Positions 1 to 12,477 of a stretch of 64,000 nt of DNA are shown here, in pieces. The stretch covers positions 270,454-334,453 of the forward strand of contig JXTB01000076.1 in assembly GCA_002914805.1 (NCBI GenBank), in the 5' to 3' direction. Position 1 is the stretch's first letter, and every line of letters starts with the position of its first letter. The translations under genes and the position numbers were made by a program. Source of the DNA: Parasponia andersonii. Its lineage: Eukaryota > Streptophyta > Magnoliopsida > Rosales > Cannabaceae. The notes below the pieces were generated by a model. The model did not search any database, was not told where the DNA came from, and saw only the letters and a list, made by a program, of their open reading frames with translations.

Positions 1-80
1 CTTATAATGTCTTCTTCATGTAGAAAAAAAATAGTACAAGCAAGAAACCACCTTCTAGAGTTGATGTTTAGTTAGTAGCA

Positions 81-980
81 AACAAGAAGGAACACGGTGA
101 ATTTGTAAATTCAGCTGTTGCTGAAGCTTTTGTAAGATATAGGATAGTCTTTCTTTAGGCCCTTTGAAAGAACTATTATTTTTATTTAGAATGTATAAAG
201 ATCTTGGCTTTTCTTATAGGATTTGTTGGAGAACAAAAGAGAGATACCACATTATCTTTAACTACAAGTGTAAAAAAAGATATTCTTCAAAATATCTGAT
301 AATAATGGTACAGTCAGAGGTTACAAAAGAAGAGTTACTCACACAAAGTTGGCTATTATATCGGAGAGAGATGATCATATTACTCGACTAGAATCTCAAT
401 GTCAAGAGTTGAAGGATCAAATGACACCCACGCATGGAGCAGTTAATTAATACTTTAATGAAAAATTAGGTAAGTTTAGTCCTTTTAATGTATCTAAATT
501 ATTCACTTATGACACTAATTTAAATGTTTGTTTTTATGATCTCTATAGTCTCAATCTAGTCGAAGTAGAGAATAGTCAAATGCACATATTCCTTTTCCCA
601 TGGTAAAAGTTTAAGAATTTTATGATTTCACTAAAATTACATTTGCTAAGTCCATGCTTATAATTATCAATATTTTCAATTATGACTTGGCTACTATTAT
701 TGAAGAACGTGAATGTTAACACATGAAACAAGAAGTGCGAGCTATTAGATTGGACTGGATCTACAGAAATTCTGGCTGATGTACACTTTATCTCAAGTGA
801 TCCAAAGGATTTGGTTCATCATATTCCATTTGGACCTAATGTAATGAAAGTTATTATAAATTTTGCTAGACAGCCTGAAGCATTTTTGTGGAGGTGTACT
901 TCAGATATTATTTGTATTGAAGATGCTGTTGGTAGTATAATTGCATGGCCAACGGATAAAGTCCTCTTGAGGTGGTAATC
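81..980 (+). pseudogene. Decayed CACTA (En/Spm) transposase-associated ORF
   Basis: Remnant of the plant transposon protein encoded by CACTA elements (the Transposase_24/PF03004 type). At 81-140 a short reading frame gives KKEHGEFVNSAVAEAFVRY, resembling the family's 'HTKKDGS-VN--A' segment. At 736-978 another frame gives LVHHIPFGPN, then AFLWRCTSDIICIEDAVGS and IIAWPTDKVLL, matching the characteristic C-terminal block of these proteins. The two parts are in different frames, separated by stops and AT-rich filler, so this is a dead gene. The N-terminal part lies outside the window or is lost. The family assignment rests on remembered conserved blocks, not on a search. Confidence 0.65.
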
Positions 981-1760
981 AAATTAATTAAAAGTTTCCA
1001 TATATATGCTTGAGTGAAAAATTGATTCATATCCAGTATGTTATGTGCTACTATACTAATTCCTACCATTTATTATCGTTTATCCTAGAAATGATGTTTA
1101 GCAATGGCGAAGGAAAACTTGTGGACAATCACTTAATGGTACTATGAAGGAATTTTATTGGTACATGTGCTTTTGTTGGGATATTTTGAAATAGTTCTAT
1201 TTTGTTGGCACAAATGCCTTTGTTGGGATATGTTAAAGTCTTTATATTTTGTTGGCATACTTGCCCATTTGTTGGGAAATGTTGAAACTATATTTTGTTG
1301 TTGAAATATTTATATGATGTTAGCTTCAATAATTTTTTCTGGGAGATGAAATATAGTTGATAATTTTCTAGATTTAGTTAGTTATAGATATTATCAATAT
1401 GCATTAGCTCTTTTTGAATTAATGCATAGTTTATATCTGTCAGGCAAACAACTATAATTACTTTATGAATATTGTCAAAATGGTTAAAATCTATTATATT
1501 AACAATAACGGAACATGGTAATAATTTTGTATTGCAGTTTAAAAATGTTATAAAAACCTTTTTCTGTACCATATAAGATAGCAAGTAAAAAATATTACAA
1601 CAGAGTTGGTAATTCCTTATCCTTAATCAAAATACAACTCTAAAAAAATGTTATTTATAGTTTTTTATGACAATGAAAAAATACTATGAAATGATTTACA
1701 ATAATATTGAGGATAACATTGAAAGAGTGTTATAAAATCTCCTGACTTTTCATAAAGTGC
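981..1760 (+). mobile_element. Probable 3' tail of the CACTA remnant
   Basis: Non-coding. Between about 1170 and 1310 the phrase TTTGTTGGGATATGTT occurs about three times, alternating with TATTTTGTTGGCA twice, giving a local array of degenerate short repeats. No terminal CACTACAAGAA-type end was found, so the right boundary of the element is not known. The short ORF-like stretch on the minus strand at 1378-1584 has no supporting features. Confidence 0.35.
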
Positions 1761-1877
1761 ATGATATAGTATTTTTTTAAAGTTTTCTAGATGTCAACGA
1801 TAACACTTTTTAATTACTCTCAAAAGCTTATTTCTTGTAATTAACATGACTTAGGATTACAATACGCCTTATGTGAT

Positions 1878-1879
<2 letters not shown>

Positions 1880-1923
<44 letters not shown>
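1880..1923. repeat. (TA)n microsatellite
   Basis: About 44 bases of uninterrupted alternating TA. No gene nearby uses it as an obvious regulatory element. Confidence 0.95.
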
Positions 1924-1926
<3 letters not shown>

Positions 1927-2902
1927 CTTTGATAATAATTAATTTATCTAATCAATTAATCATCTATAGATAATTTATAATAAGAACAAGGTCAATTTCT
2001 ATTTATCTGTCTAATTATATATTTATCTTTGTGTTATATTGATTTTTCAATGGATAATTAATTTATATATTCATTATAAATTGAATACTCAAACTATTCA
2101 AATATTAGATCAATACACAAGGAAATCATCTTTTTAATTTTCTAGTTTTCTTCTAGAAGGAATAGGTTCTGTATTTATAAGTTACATTCTCAACTAATCA
2201 TCTTATCATATTCCCAATATACAAATGCTTCGGTCTATTTAGAAAATAAATCATTCACAAGTATGTTAAATAATATAATATTATATAAATATAAATTTAT
2301 AACTACTCAAGGTTAAGATTGATCCATATATGATCATCTAATAATATTATTTGAATTCTTAACCATCAACAGAATTTATGTGAGACTCAGTCCATGTCTA
2401 TTCTAGTCTTATATAATCATTTTATATAAATATAAAATACCTCTATTGTAATGTCAACATATTAATAGTCTAGATAAGTGTAGTACTACATTATCAATGT
2501 TAATAGACCGTACTAATAATATTTAATTAAAGATCTCGTACTTAAATTAATCTTTATGTTCTATGTTTAGTTTATTATCCATAAATTTAATACTCATGTA
2601 TACAATACTTATATACTCAATTTATGGTCACATAAATAAAATAGAAATTTTGTGATATTTAAAGACATACAAATTATATAGAAATTCAAATAAAAAAATT
2701 TTATTTTATTAATTCTGCAAATATTCAAAATATACATATCTTTAGGGTATCAACCCTAACATCAATGCAACAAAAGTTTCTAAACAAGTAAACAATGCAA
2801 TACATATATTAATAATATATATAATTATATAATAAATAGAATAATCTAAGCAATATGTTTGCATATGGGAGATATTTCTTTTTCACATACATGCCATCCT
2901 AT
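1924..2902. other. AT-rich intergenic DNA, no gene seen
   Basis: No open frame with recognisable features. The texture (for example tandem ATAT and ATAAATATAAA runs, and scattered 'atgtgagactcagtccatg' type text) is what eroded retroelement LTRs look like, but no ends, primer site or repeat partner could be found in the window. A TTTATT at 2705-2710 could be a minus-strand AATAAA poly(A) signal for the peptide gene that begins at 3211. Confidence 0.5.
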
Positions 2903-3211
2903 TTATGTTTTGTAGAATGGTAAAAGAGGGTTTTTGCTTGACATGCATTCTCTAAATTTTCTATACGTACAACCTTGATTTAGTTTAGAGTTTTGTCCAA
3001 AGTATTGTTCGGCTCTTTCGCAATTTCTACGAGCATAAATGCCACAAAGGGTGCTTCTTTTTCTGGGAGTTGGTAAAAACTCAACATGATCATTAGTATT
3101 CGTGTTCGGAACAATAACAGAAGGATGTTGATAAATATAGGGAGATAAGGATGAAGATAAAGGGAGTGCAAGCATAATTAAAATGATCATCATCTTTATT
3201 AGTCTTCTCAT
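2903..3211 (-). CDS. Small secreted four-cysteine peptide, paralogue 1
   Basis: Single-exon ORF of 102 residues. Residues 1-23 form a clear signal peptide: basic MRRLIK, then a hydrophobic MMIILIMLALPL core and a serine-rich end. The mature part is short and basic, with four cysteines at 56, 64, 81 and 89 (C-x7-C-x16-C-x7-C), enough for two disulfides. Before the cysteines lies a conserved block, NDHVEF at 40-45 then PTPRKR at 47-52; the dibasic KR could be a processing site. The same block and spacing recur in the gene at 24835-25131, which argues strongly that both are real. A TATA box lies about 40 bases upstream. I do not recognise the family; it is not RALF, defensin, thionin or EC1 by cysteine pattern. 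Function unknown; a secreted signal or defence peptide is inference. Confidence 0.72.
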   Translation of the reverse strand: MRRLIKMMIILIMLALPLSSSLSPYIYQHPSVIVPNTNTNDHVEFLPTPRKRSTLCGIYARRNCERAEQYFGQNSKLNQGCTYRKFRECMSSKNPLLPFYKT

Positions 3212-3249
3212 GTGTGACTAAGATACAAGATTAAACTACAACTTTATTG

Positions 3250-3257
3250 TATATATA
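3250..3257 (-). promoter_or_regulatory. TATA box of secreted peptide gene 1
   Basis: On the minus strand the sequence reads TTATATATAC, about 40 bases before the ATG at 3211. A usual TATA-to-start distance of about 30 bases would give a very short leader of about 10 nucleotides. Confidence 0.5.
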
Positions 3258-3259
3258 AC

Positions 3260-4307
3260 CCTTTCATGGAATGACTAAAATTACTTTTTTTTAGGTGTGA
3301 ATATATTTATCAATAAATTCATATAGTACAATTTTTAGGGTACGTACACAATAAAAGAATAGTTTATGAAAAAAAAAATAAAAAATTAAGCTATTGCACA
3401 TAATGGTTAGGTTTTCAACTCTTTCTTCAATCGATATAATATACTCAATATATTAATCTTCACAAATATCGTAAGATCAAGTTCTTCATATATTATTTTA
3501 CAATGTCTATTCTGAATTTTGGCAAGTCCGTTCCCCAAGAATCATTTATTCCTCAATGAATAGAAAATATAGATTAAAGCATATATCTTATTTAACTCTT
3601 TCAAGCTATTAAGATCGTAGATCCATTATTTAGTAAAAGGGTGACCAATGTTAAACCACTTTAACCCCATATGAAATATCATTTTTCCTTAAAAACTCTT
3701 CTATATTTCTAAGAAAATTCTACCTTGAAAAGGTAAACATGCACCGAAATTAACTATTCACAATTGAGTATAAAACTAATATAAAACACTAAGTTAAAAT
3801 ATATTAATAAATATCTACAAGGGTTATATTTTGAAAGGGATATCTAGACAACTAGAAAAATTTTATAAAGGAATCTTTCAAAAGAGTAGCTTATTTTTGT
3901 TTTTCTTTGGTTATACATACGCATGATCTAAAAACGTTTCTTACTAAAATTTGAATTTTTTCCTTCTTCTCTTTTTTACCCTTTTATTATTATGAAGTTC
4001 GCATAGAAATATAAAAATTCAGCTGCTGCAATCAATGCCGTTATAGTCTTCTTCTTCTAAATATCTTTATATACGTCGGTGGTAAATGAAACCTCCTTGT
4101 ACCGAAAAAATAGAAGAAAAGTTCTTTTAAGTATTGTAGACCATTGGTTTTATAGAACAAATTATTAAATGGTGTTAAAGCATAAAAAAAGTCCATGGAT
4201 ATTAGTTTAAGATTATCTTTGTTTGGAAGGCAGAAAATATGAAAGAATGAGTAGTATATTACCTAAATAAGACATGACTAGAAAGAAAAGAAAGCACTTT
4301 TCTTTTA
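3260..4307. other. Intergenic DNA upstream of peptide gene 1, no gene seen
   Basis: AT-rich with no supported frame on either strand and no recognisable transposon ends. It would contain the distal promoter of the minus-strand gene that starts at 3211. Confidence 0.5.
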
Positions 4308-4618
4308 TTGTGTTTGATATGAGATAAGGGAGACAACACAAAAGTCCTCTCCCTTGTTTTGTAGAAGGGAGAACTAAAGGAAAGAGAAGAATTTAGTTGT
4401 ACTATAACTACTTTACTACTGGATTGTAAAAATGCCTCGTAAAATCTCTCTAATTTAGAGGAGATTTCAAGTCCGTTAAATTTTAGATTTGAAGTCCATT
4501 GTCTAATCTATTCCATCCTAAAATTCTTCCTACAATAGAAGTACTTAACTCCAAATCCAACAATTAATGCCCCTAAGTCCTCTTCTTCCTACTCTTTCCT
4601 TCTTACCAAATACATTCT
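4308..4618. mobile_element. Possible MITE of about 310 bp
   Basis: The left end (TGTGTTTGATATGAGATAAG) and the reverse complement of the right end (ATGTATTTGGTAAGAAGG) share a TGTxTTTGxTA start followed by a purine-rich stretch, as in short non-autonomous DNA transposons of plants. There is no coding capacity. The ends match only approximately and I could not define a target duplication, so this is tentative. Confidence 0.3.
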
Positions 4619-5219
4619 AAGGCAAAGTCATATGCTAGTAAAGATAGTAATTACATAGCAAAATTCGAGATAATCAATTTTTTGACATCAAAATAAAGCT
4701 GTAAAAATATTTTATTGATGACTTTACCAGCCAAAAACAACGAAAGAAAAGAGACATGTCATTACACTTGTTACCGACTTGTAGAGCTTGAGTAAAGTAT
4801 ATAAATTAAATATCAAATCTAATTGTCACTCACATTTAATCATAAAGTATATAAATTAAAAACAATTATGCATTACTAGTACCCTGAGTAAATATAATAC
4901 ATTTTGTACCTATCTATAACGATGATAACACCAACTAAACTTAAATGCAACATATCGAATGTAAATTGCACAAAAGTACAGGAAAAAAGTACAAGTGAGT
5001 AAAGAGAAGACTTTGTTATTAGCCAGAACTTTCTCCTTGGTCTATAATACAGGTTCCCAAAGGCCATAAATATAGGCAGAGAAGGATAATGTGAGAAAAC
5101 TTAATAGATGTGAGTTATAACACAGTCAAATATGACCTTGATCTATAAAATGGACATTATTCAATAGCACTTACTGAAAGATTACACAATTATAATATGA
5201 CCTTGATTATTTCTAGTGA
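4619..5219. other. Intergenic DNA, no gene seen
   Basis: AT-rich. The minus-strand frame at 4876-5067 has no start context, domain or composition that would support a gene. Confidence 0.5.
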
Positions 5220-8200
5220 ACTGCCCTTATTCTCAATGGATCAAGGATAAAGTTGTGCAAAAATAAAAAAGTCATCCATAAAAATCTCGAGAGTCTTCTC
5301 CACCATATCAGTGAAAATAGACATCATACGTCGCTAAAAAATTGTTGGAGCATTACAAAGTCCGAATGGCTTTCTCCTGAAAGCAAAAGTTCCATAAGAG
5401 CAGGTAAAAGTTGTCTTCTCTTGATCCTCTAGTGCTATGGCAATCTAGTTGTAGTCTGAGTATTAATCCAAGAAACAGTAATATATTCCTTACCAGCTAA
5501 TCTATTGAGTATTTGGTCAATGAACGCCAGTGGGGAATGATTTTTCCTTGTGGCCTTGTTGAGCTTCCTGTAGTCCATGCACACACCGTTCTTGTGAGAG
5601 TTAACTCATTATTATCATTAGCCACAACTGTTACACCTCTCTTTTTCGCCACATAAAAATCGGGGTTAACCCACCCAAGAACTATCTAAAATAAGGTAGA
5701 TTATTTCTACTTCCCACCACTTAATTACATCTTTCTTCACAACTTCCTTCGTGAATAGGTTTAGTCTTCACTACTACTCTACAAAATTGCTGAAGGAATC
5801 GTCTAGTAGAATTTTATGAATGTAGATTGTAGGATTGATTCCCTTGATGTCTGTAATTATCTTTCCTATTAGCTCTTGCCCCGCACTCAAAGCTAAAGAA
5901 ATAATCACCAGTAACATATTTGAATTACCTAAATAAGCATACTTCAAGTGGGAGAGTAGTGGTTTCAGTTCCAAAACTAGGGATTCTTTAACAGATGGTT
6001 TAGAAGGCTTGAAGTTCCTCTCTAATAATTAAAGAGATTCAAATTATTTTCTCAATCTAGCAAGTGACTGCTTTGTTTCCACCCATGGAACATAGCCATC
6101 TTCTTCTATTTCTTTCTCCTACTCGGCCTTTGTCAACATTGAGAACAGATTGTTGTCACAAGCTTTCTGGAATTCGATAATCACAAGCGAATCTAAGACA
6201 TTGATGGCTGAACACTTTTCTATCTCATCCGAAAATTGTATAGCCTTGAACACATTGAAAGTGACCTACTCATCATCCACTTGCATTGTGAGCTCTCTTT
6301 TTTGCACATCAATCAACATCCTTCCAGTAGCAAGAAATGACCTGCCTAAGAATAAAGGTACCTCCTTGTTAACCTCTTAGTCTAATGTTAAAATCTACGA
6401 GGAATATGAACTCGTCCACACGAACTAAAACATCTTTAATTTTTCCTTCAGGATGAGTAAAAGATCTATCTGCAAGCTAAAGAATAATTGTAATTCGTCT
6501 TGCTTTCCTAATTCCTAGTTGTCTTAAAGATGATATGGGCATTAAGTTTATGTTTTCTCCTAGATCACATAAGACTTTCCCATAATAGGTATCACCAATG
6601 GGGCACGATATGGTAAAGCTTCCAAGATTTTTATATTTCCTGGGGAGTTTGCTTTGTAAGTTCGAACTGCATTCTTTTGTATATACCACTGTTTCAAACT
6701 CTCCCAATCTTTTTTTCTTGGAAAGGATGTCTTTTATGAACTTAACATACTTTGGCATTTGTTCTAAAGTTTCTATGAGTGGTATGTTGATATGCATCTG
6801 CTTCAAAACTTGCAAAAATTTGTTAAATTTGTTGTCTTGCTACTGCATGCGGAATTGTTTAGGAAAAGGCAATGGTGGTCTGTCGGTCTGCTTTTTTGGG
6901 TGGTTTCACTATAGTAATACTGTAGCAAATTTCTCTTTTTTAGCAGTATGCTTTGTTATATTTTCCACTTTATCTTCCTTCTCCTCTTCTCCATGAATTG
7001 AAGAGGGCTCTCTTTGTTGTTTAGGCTTTAAATCTGGCCTTTTTAGCTCTTTTTCACTCCTTAATATGATTGTTTTGCAATGTTTTTTACCGTCATGCCT
7101 TGGATTTTCTGTATCACTTAGTAAAGAACCTTAGCTATTTAAGGCATTAGCTAACTGCCCCATTTGATTCTCCAAGTTTTTGAGTAAAGTTGTTTGGCTT
7201 TGAATCATTGTTGACAAATTCTGAATTATAGTATCATTTTTCACTATATACTCCTTCAATAAAGCTTCAATAGAGTTTGATTGCTCTGCAAGTTATTGTG
7301 TCTGAAACTGTTACCACTACAGTAGATGCTGTTGGAAACCAGGTAGTTGAGCTGGTCTATTTGGAGTTATATACGTACTAGCTCCTTGATTGCTATATGA
7401 AAAATTAGGGTGCTACCTCCATCCCTGATTGTAAGTATTCAAAAATGGGTTGTTGTTTTTGTTGTAGTTCGCCACATAACCCATTGAAGTAGAATTAGAT
7501 GGAAAGTTGTCAAATAAATGTCCTTCACCATAATAAACATAAGAAATTGCAACAGATTGCTTTGTATTTTCTCTAACGACCATATTCATAGATTTCAGAA
7601 TATTGAATAATGATAAAACTTGAGCTATCCAGGCCATGACTGTAGCAACATTGTGGATTCTAGCCACATGCCTTTTTGTAGCAATTTTTTCAGTCAGCTA
7701 TTGGTAATTGTTATTGGCCATCCGCTCCAAAATTTCATAGGAATCACTGTAGGACTTTGCAAGAATAACACCATTAGTCGAAGCATTCATTATTGTCTGA
7801 GTATTAGCATTGAGGCCATTACACAATATCTCCATTGGATTTAATGAGAGATCCCATGATGTGGGCACTTCCTTTGCAACTCCTTAAAGTGTTTCTATGC
7901 TTCATATAATGATTCTTCATCCAACTCCTGAAAAGAAATAATATCATTTCAGAGTTAAGCATTTTTTGTTGGTGGAAAATCTTTCATCAAAAATTTCTCT
8001 ACCAAGTTATTTCAAGTGGCTACCAAATCTGGAGGTATTGAGTTCAACTATGCTCTTACTCTATCTTTCAAAGAATATGGAAATAATTTAAGCCCTGGAG
8101 TTTCATCCATGAGTCCTTGCAACTTAAACGAATCGTACACTTCTATGAATAACCGAAGGTGAAGATGGGGATACTCCATGCCTAGTCCACTGAACTGCCC

Positions 8201-9110
8201 CACAAGTTTGGAGCATTTAAAATGTTACTGGCTTCTGTTTAAACTTAGGTACTTGAATTTTGGGCCAGACAATACCTAGATTCAGTCCATTGAGTATAAG
8301 AATAACATACTCTCTGATGTCAACAAGATAGTAGTGAGTTGAGTATCCTCTCTACAGAGATTGGTTACCAAGTTGATTGTAAAAGCTAAACATCAACAAG
8401 AATTCTTAAGAAATGAACAATAAAAATTTGCAATGAAATAGTAATAATTAAAGCATGCAGACAGAAACATAACTAATGAACACAAAATAACACGATCTAA
8501 TAAATTAATTAAAAATCATTAGTGAGATTAAGCTGGGATTACTGAATCATACTCGGTTACAAATCTAGTGAATGCTATAATAATACTATGGTCAAATCAC
8601 TCTATTTAACTGAAAATTCAATCCGCACATAATAATCTTTTGAATTTATTATATTTAAATTTCTTCAAACTGGATTTAACATAATCCTATGCTGAACTAG
8701 TTTTCAAAACGTCATTTATACCATCAATTTTTATGGTTATGTACGGCAATAATATATTCTTATACCATTATTAATTCAATGATCTACTAAAGAGATACTT
8801 GAAAAATACATCATTCATGCTAGATCCAACTAAGATTAACGTTTTCAGAATTAATCCTAATTTAATTATCCTAAGTATTGATGGCCAAATAATAATAGGA
8901 ATTAATAACTAAGCTCACTTGAATGAACAAAAAGAAAATATTGTAAGCATTAAAACAACATCTTAGTTATAATTACAACCTTGGATTTGTCATAATCCTA
9001 GCTAAAGAAAACTTAGCTCATGTTCTGGAGTTCAAAAATTAGTAATCTAAAGTATTCCATGGATTACTATTAAGTGTATTTTACACTTATCTTTACTACC
9101 CTTTTGAGCT
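5220..9110 (-). mobile_element. Athila/Tat-type Ty3/gypsy fossil (leader, gag, protease, part of RT)
   Basis: Old, heavily broken retrotransposon on the minus strand, probably with well over ten breaks. Reading right to left: a non-coding leader (about 9110-8280), gag (about 8270-7100) with a zinc-knuckle-like segment followed by PFLNTYNQGWR, an aspartic-protease region (6815-6480) with GSFTISCPIG and CDLGENINLMPIS, and the first half of reverse transcriptase (about 5680-5240) with DYRKLNKATRK, EDQEKTTFTCSYGTFAFRR and PFGLCNAP. These blocks are typical of the Athila/Tat group. RNase H, integrase and both LTRs are not seen. Nothing here is expected to be functional. Confidence 0.8.
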
Positions 9111-9129
9111 TAAGAATTGCTCCTCTTTA

Positions 9130-10440
9130 AGCTCTTTTTACTTGTTTTATTATTTTTTATGCATATTTCTGATGAGAAGAGAATACTGACTTTTCAAGTA
9201 TAACCGAGGCTAAATCAAAGTAATGGTGATCGATCACGAATGAAGACAGGAGAACAACGTCTCAGCAGTCTATAACAGTGCCATTAAATGAAAACTTGGT
9301 AGAATCGGGCATTACAATGCCAGAAGTTCCAGGAACTTGGCATTGCGGCGTTAGGAAGTAGTGCCATGGGATTAATAGCATGGTACCATGGCGCTATCTC
9401 CTGAGTATTGTGGCACCGCAGCACCGCAATCCAGTGTTACAACACCACCTGCTCAACCGCATTGGCGCCGCGGCACCATAAAACTCAAAACATATTGCTG
9501 AATTCCTAGATCGTGGTCGGTTGATTTCTTGTATTTAAACTCTCTTGAACTCATCTAAAAAGAGAAGGATAGGAGATGAAAACCCTAGTAGTCAAACAAT
9601 TCTAAAGCTATTCCAAGGGAGAAAAACATCAAGGAGAGTATTCAAGAAGAAGAAATCAGATTAGAAGACTTTAAAAGAGTTTTTCCTTTCCTCTTATTCT
9701 TGTTTTCATTTACAAATAAATATGTATCTATCTTTGTATATCTCTTGTTATTCATATTATACAAACATGAGCTAAACTTAATTTCTAGAGATGCAAATGA
9801 ATCTCTAATATAATCTAACTATTTTATTTTCCTCTATTATTCTTGATATCCATGGTTGAGTTTTGAGCCTAATACATCTATTTACATGGTCACTAAATAG
9901 ATTTGCGTTGTAAAATCGATATGTACTTGGGAAGGGGAATGTAGGTTTAGATATAGAAAGAACAACATAAAATCACCTAGTGTAGGATGAGTTTATATAG
10001 GACAGAAATATATTTATGTGACTTGTGTAATCTTGTACGAGAATTACCGAACTTAACGAATCTAGTCAGTATATGTTAGGAGTAACATCAATTTGTCTAG
10101 ATATTTTCACTTATGTCATAGAAAGGAATTTGTAAATACATTAGAATTCTAGGTTATCAATTCTAAATGGATAACTTTGTTGTAAGGAAAACTAGTACTT
10201 GGAGGAGTTAGAAGATAGATTGCATCTTAGGTTCCCTATTATTGATTTAAGAACTATCCTTGGTTGCTTAATTTTGGTTTCCATTCTTTCCTTTTATATT
10301 ATTTTTAAATTTTGATTCTTGCATAAAACAATCAATTGTTGTTGTTTGGATAAATTAGAAGCCAGCTTTAGTTAGCACTTAGCATTTGTAAATCGTGTAC
10401 TCCTCGTGGGATCGACATTCTCTTACACTCTATATTACTT
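9130..10440 (+). mobile_element. Opposite-facing non-coding piece of a related Athila/Tat element
   Basis: Plus-strand text resembling the LTR/leader of Athila/Tat elements: a locally GC-rich stretch with repeated GGCGCCGCGGC-like words (about 9300-9480), a TATTTAAAC promoter-like motif near 9528, GAAAACCCTAG near 9578, and a closing CGTGGGATCGACATTCTC near 10400. That closing phrase has a counterpart on the minus strand near 8350 (CTCTGTAGAGAGGATACTC) just before the gag remnant. The two pieces therefore appear to be the same kind of sequence in opposite orientation. No coding follows this copy. Boundaries are approximate. Confidence 0.45.
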
Positions 10441-11400
10441 GTTATGACCCTTATATTTATGGTTTAAGTATTATAAATAACCCAAAAATTACAAAAAAAA
10501 AATCAAGAAAAGAAAAAAAATAACAGTTTACGTACAAGAGAATAATTTCTTTGACGTGTTCGATAAAAAAAAAAATGCAAGGATTTTGTGGTATACCTCA
10601 AATTCTGGGAAGTGGAAGCTTTGTATACATATTATATGTCTGGTTTAATTAGATTATTACCTTGGAGATTTTTTTCGTGATCAGATTCTAGCAATGACGT
10701 AAATAGAAAATATGTGCTATTTGAATCATGGTAATGGTAGATAAAGCTAGATAGATCTGCCTGAATACATCAAAGTATGTATTAAGTTTAATTTAATGAG
10801 TTGAAATTTTCAGCACCTATAAATGTAGGTATGTATTTAACGTTTTTTTTTTCTTTTTGCCGATAAGAACATGAAAAAAAAAAAAATACAAAATCTAGCT
10901 CTCCTCTCGACTTTTTTTGTTCCACGATTTCTACTTTCTCTCATTCTCGAAAGCTCTCTCTCTTCTCCTACCAGAGGAAAGATGAATGATTCTAAAAAAT
11001 CATGAAATAACACAGGGAACACAATAAGATAGTATTCCTGGAGAATGATACAAAATACAGGATAAAAAGAGTGAAAGCATGTGGAAAAGAATTTAAAAAG
11101 AATCCATGTAGAAGAATTCAAAGGTTCTCATGTGAATCAAACTATTTTTTTCTTTTTTCTTTTTTTTTCTTTCTCCTTTCTTCTAGGATGATCGTCCATC
11201 TTTTTTTTCCCTTTTGCATAGATCACGTGCTTCGTTTTTAAAAAATAATATTTGGAAAGGATGTAGGACATGCTGCGGTGTGGCATGGTACATAATATCG
11301 TAAATTGAGATTATTTATTTACTGTAAGATTAAATAAAAAAGTCCTCTTACCTATAGGAGAGTTTTTACCCTCTTATACTATAATTCTCCTATATAATTA

Positions 11401-11470
11401 ATTAAATAATTTTTTTTAAAAAAACTTAAAAAGTAAGTTTAAAAATCTTTATTATTATTTTACTATATCA
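11401..11470 (+). repeat. Direct repeat, copy 1
   Basis: A stretch of about 70 bases: AAATAAT, a T run, an A run, AAGTAAGTT, AATCTTTATTATTA, then TTTACTATATCA. It recurs in the same order and orientation at 12478-12552, about 1.08 kb downstream. Origin unknown. Confidence 0.6.
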
Positions 11471-11750
11471 TCCCTGTACTATCCACTATTTAATTTGACG
11501 TGGGACAGTTTCATAGAATATCTATCCGGAATTAGTTTTCCTATTGGTAAAAATGACGATTTCTTGTTGTGTGAGAAAAAACTTTATATTAATAATATAT
11601 TATATTTTTATGTTTCAATATTCAAAATGGAATTCTAGAAAATATTAACAAACCCAGTTGGTAGGATTTGAATTTAATGCATCAATAATGGAGGCAAAAA
11701 TTATATATAACTACCAATTAGGCAAAGTTTCATTTACGAGTGCTTAAAAT

Positions 11751-11862
11751 CCAAACCAAACCAATTAAAATGACCAATTGAATTGCTAAAATTGGATTTC
11801 TAATTACAATTGAATTTGATTGGATGTATAATTTTAGATTTTAATTTAAATGGTTTGGTTGG
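11751..11862. repeat. Small fold-back (inverted repeat)
   Basis: CCAAACCAAACCAATTAAAA at 11751-11770 is mirrored by TTAATTTAAATGGTTTGGTT at 11841-11860, giving an imperfect stem with a loop of about 70 bases. Similar (A)ACCAAACC fold-backs are common non-autonomous transposon relics in plants; no target duplication was identified. Confidence 0.4.
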
Positions 11863-12477
11863 CCGATTTCATTTTGAAAAATCCAATCAGAACCAAATCC
11901 ATCCGATCTTTATTAGATGCATTAAAAGATTAATATTCAAGAATTATTGTACTTATAACTTGTGTATTTCTTAGTATAAACTTTACTCCAATAGATTAAA
12001 TAACAAACATAACTTAGCTAAGTAATATTCTAATTTCATTTATTCAAAATTTACCGCAACTTCTTAGAAATATATTGGGAGAATGCCAACAATTTAAGAC
12101 CCAAGAGTTTTATTATATAATATAAGTTGTGATTTTTCCTTTTTGTAGTTTGAAATATATACATTGGAATCTAACACTTTTTAACTTAACGGTATATACT
12201 ATTTCTAAATTACTATTTATCAATTCTGAAAATTGGATATCACTTACCTGCTATCAGTTCTATACCAATTACGAATACCATTAGTTATCAACTTGTGGTT
12301 ACAATTTTTGAAAATGTCATTTTTCTAAAAATTTTATAAAAGGTGATAATTTTATAAAAAAGAATGCGGTAATAGTTTTGAGAAATAACAGTTTACATAG
12401 TTTTTAACAGTCTTGGTTTTAGTAATAACTTAAAGTTAATATTTATATAGTTATATACATATATATATATATATCTA

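Noticed and set aside
6150-6996. Plus-strand frames of 76 and 132 residues
   Set aside because: Antisense shadows of the Athila/Tat gag-pol fossil on the minus strand.
9290-9480. GC-rich palindromic words as a possible regulatory island
   Set aside because: Comparable GGCGCCGCGGC text is common in Athila/Tat leaders and LTRs, which the context here supports.
10837-11121. 94-residue minus-strand frame
   Set aside because: Phenylalanine/lysine text from A and T homopolymers; no supporting promoter or family.
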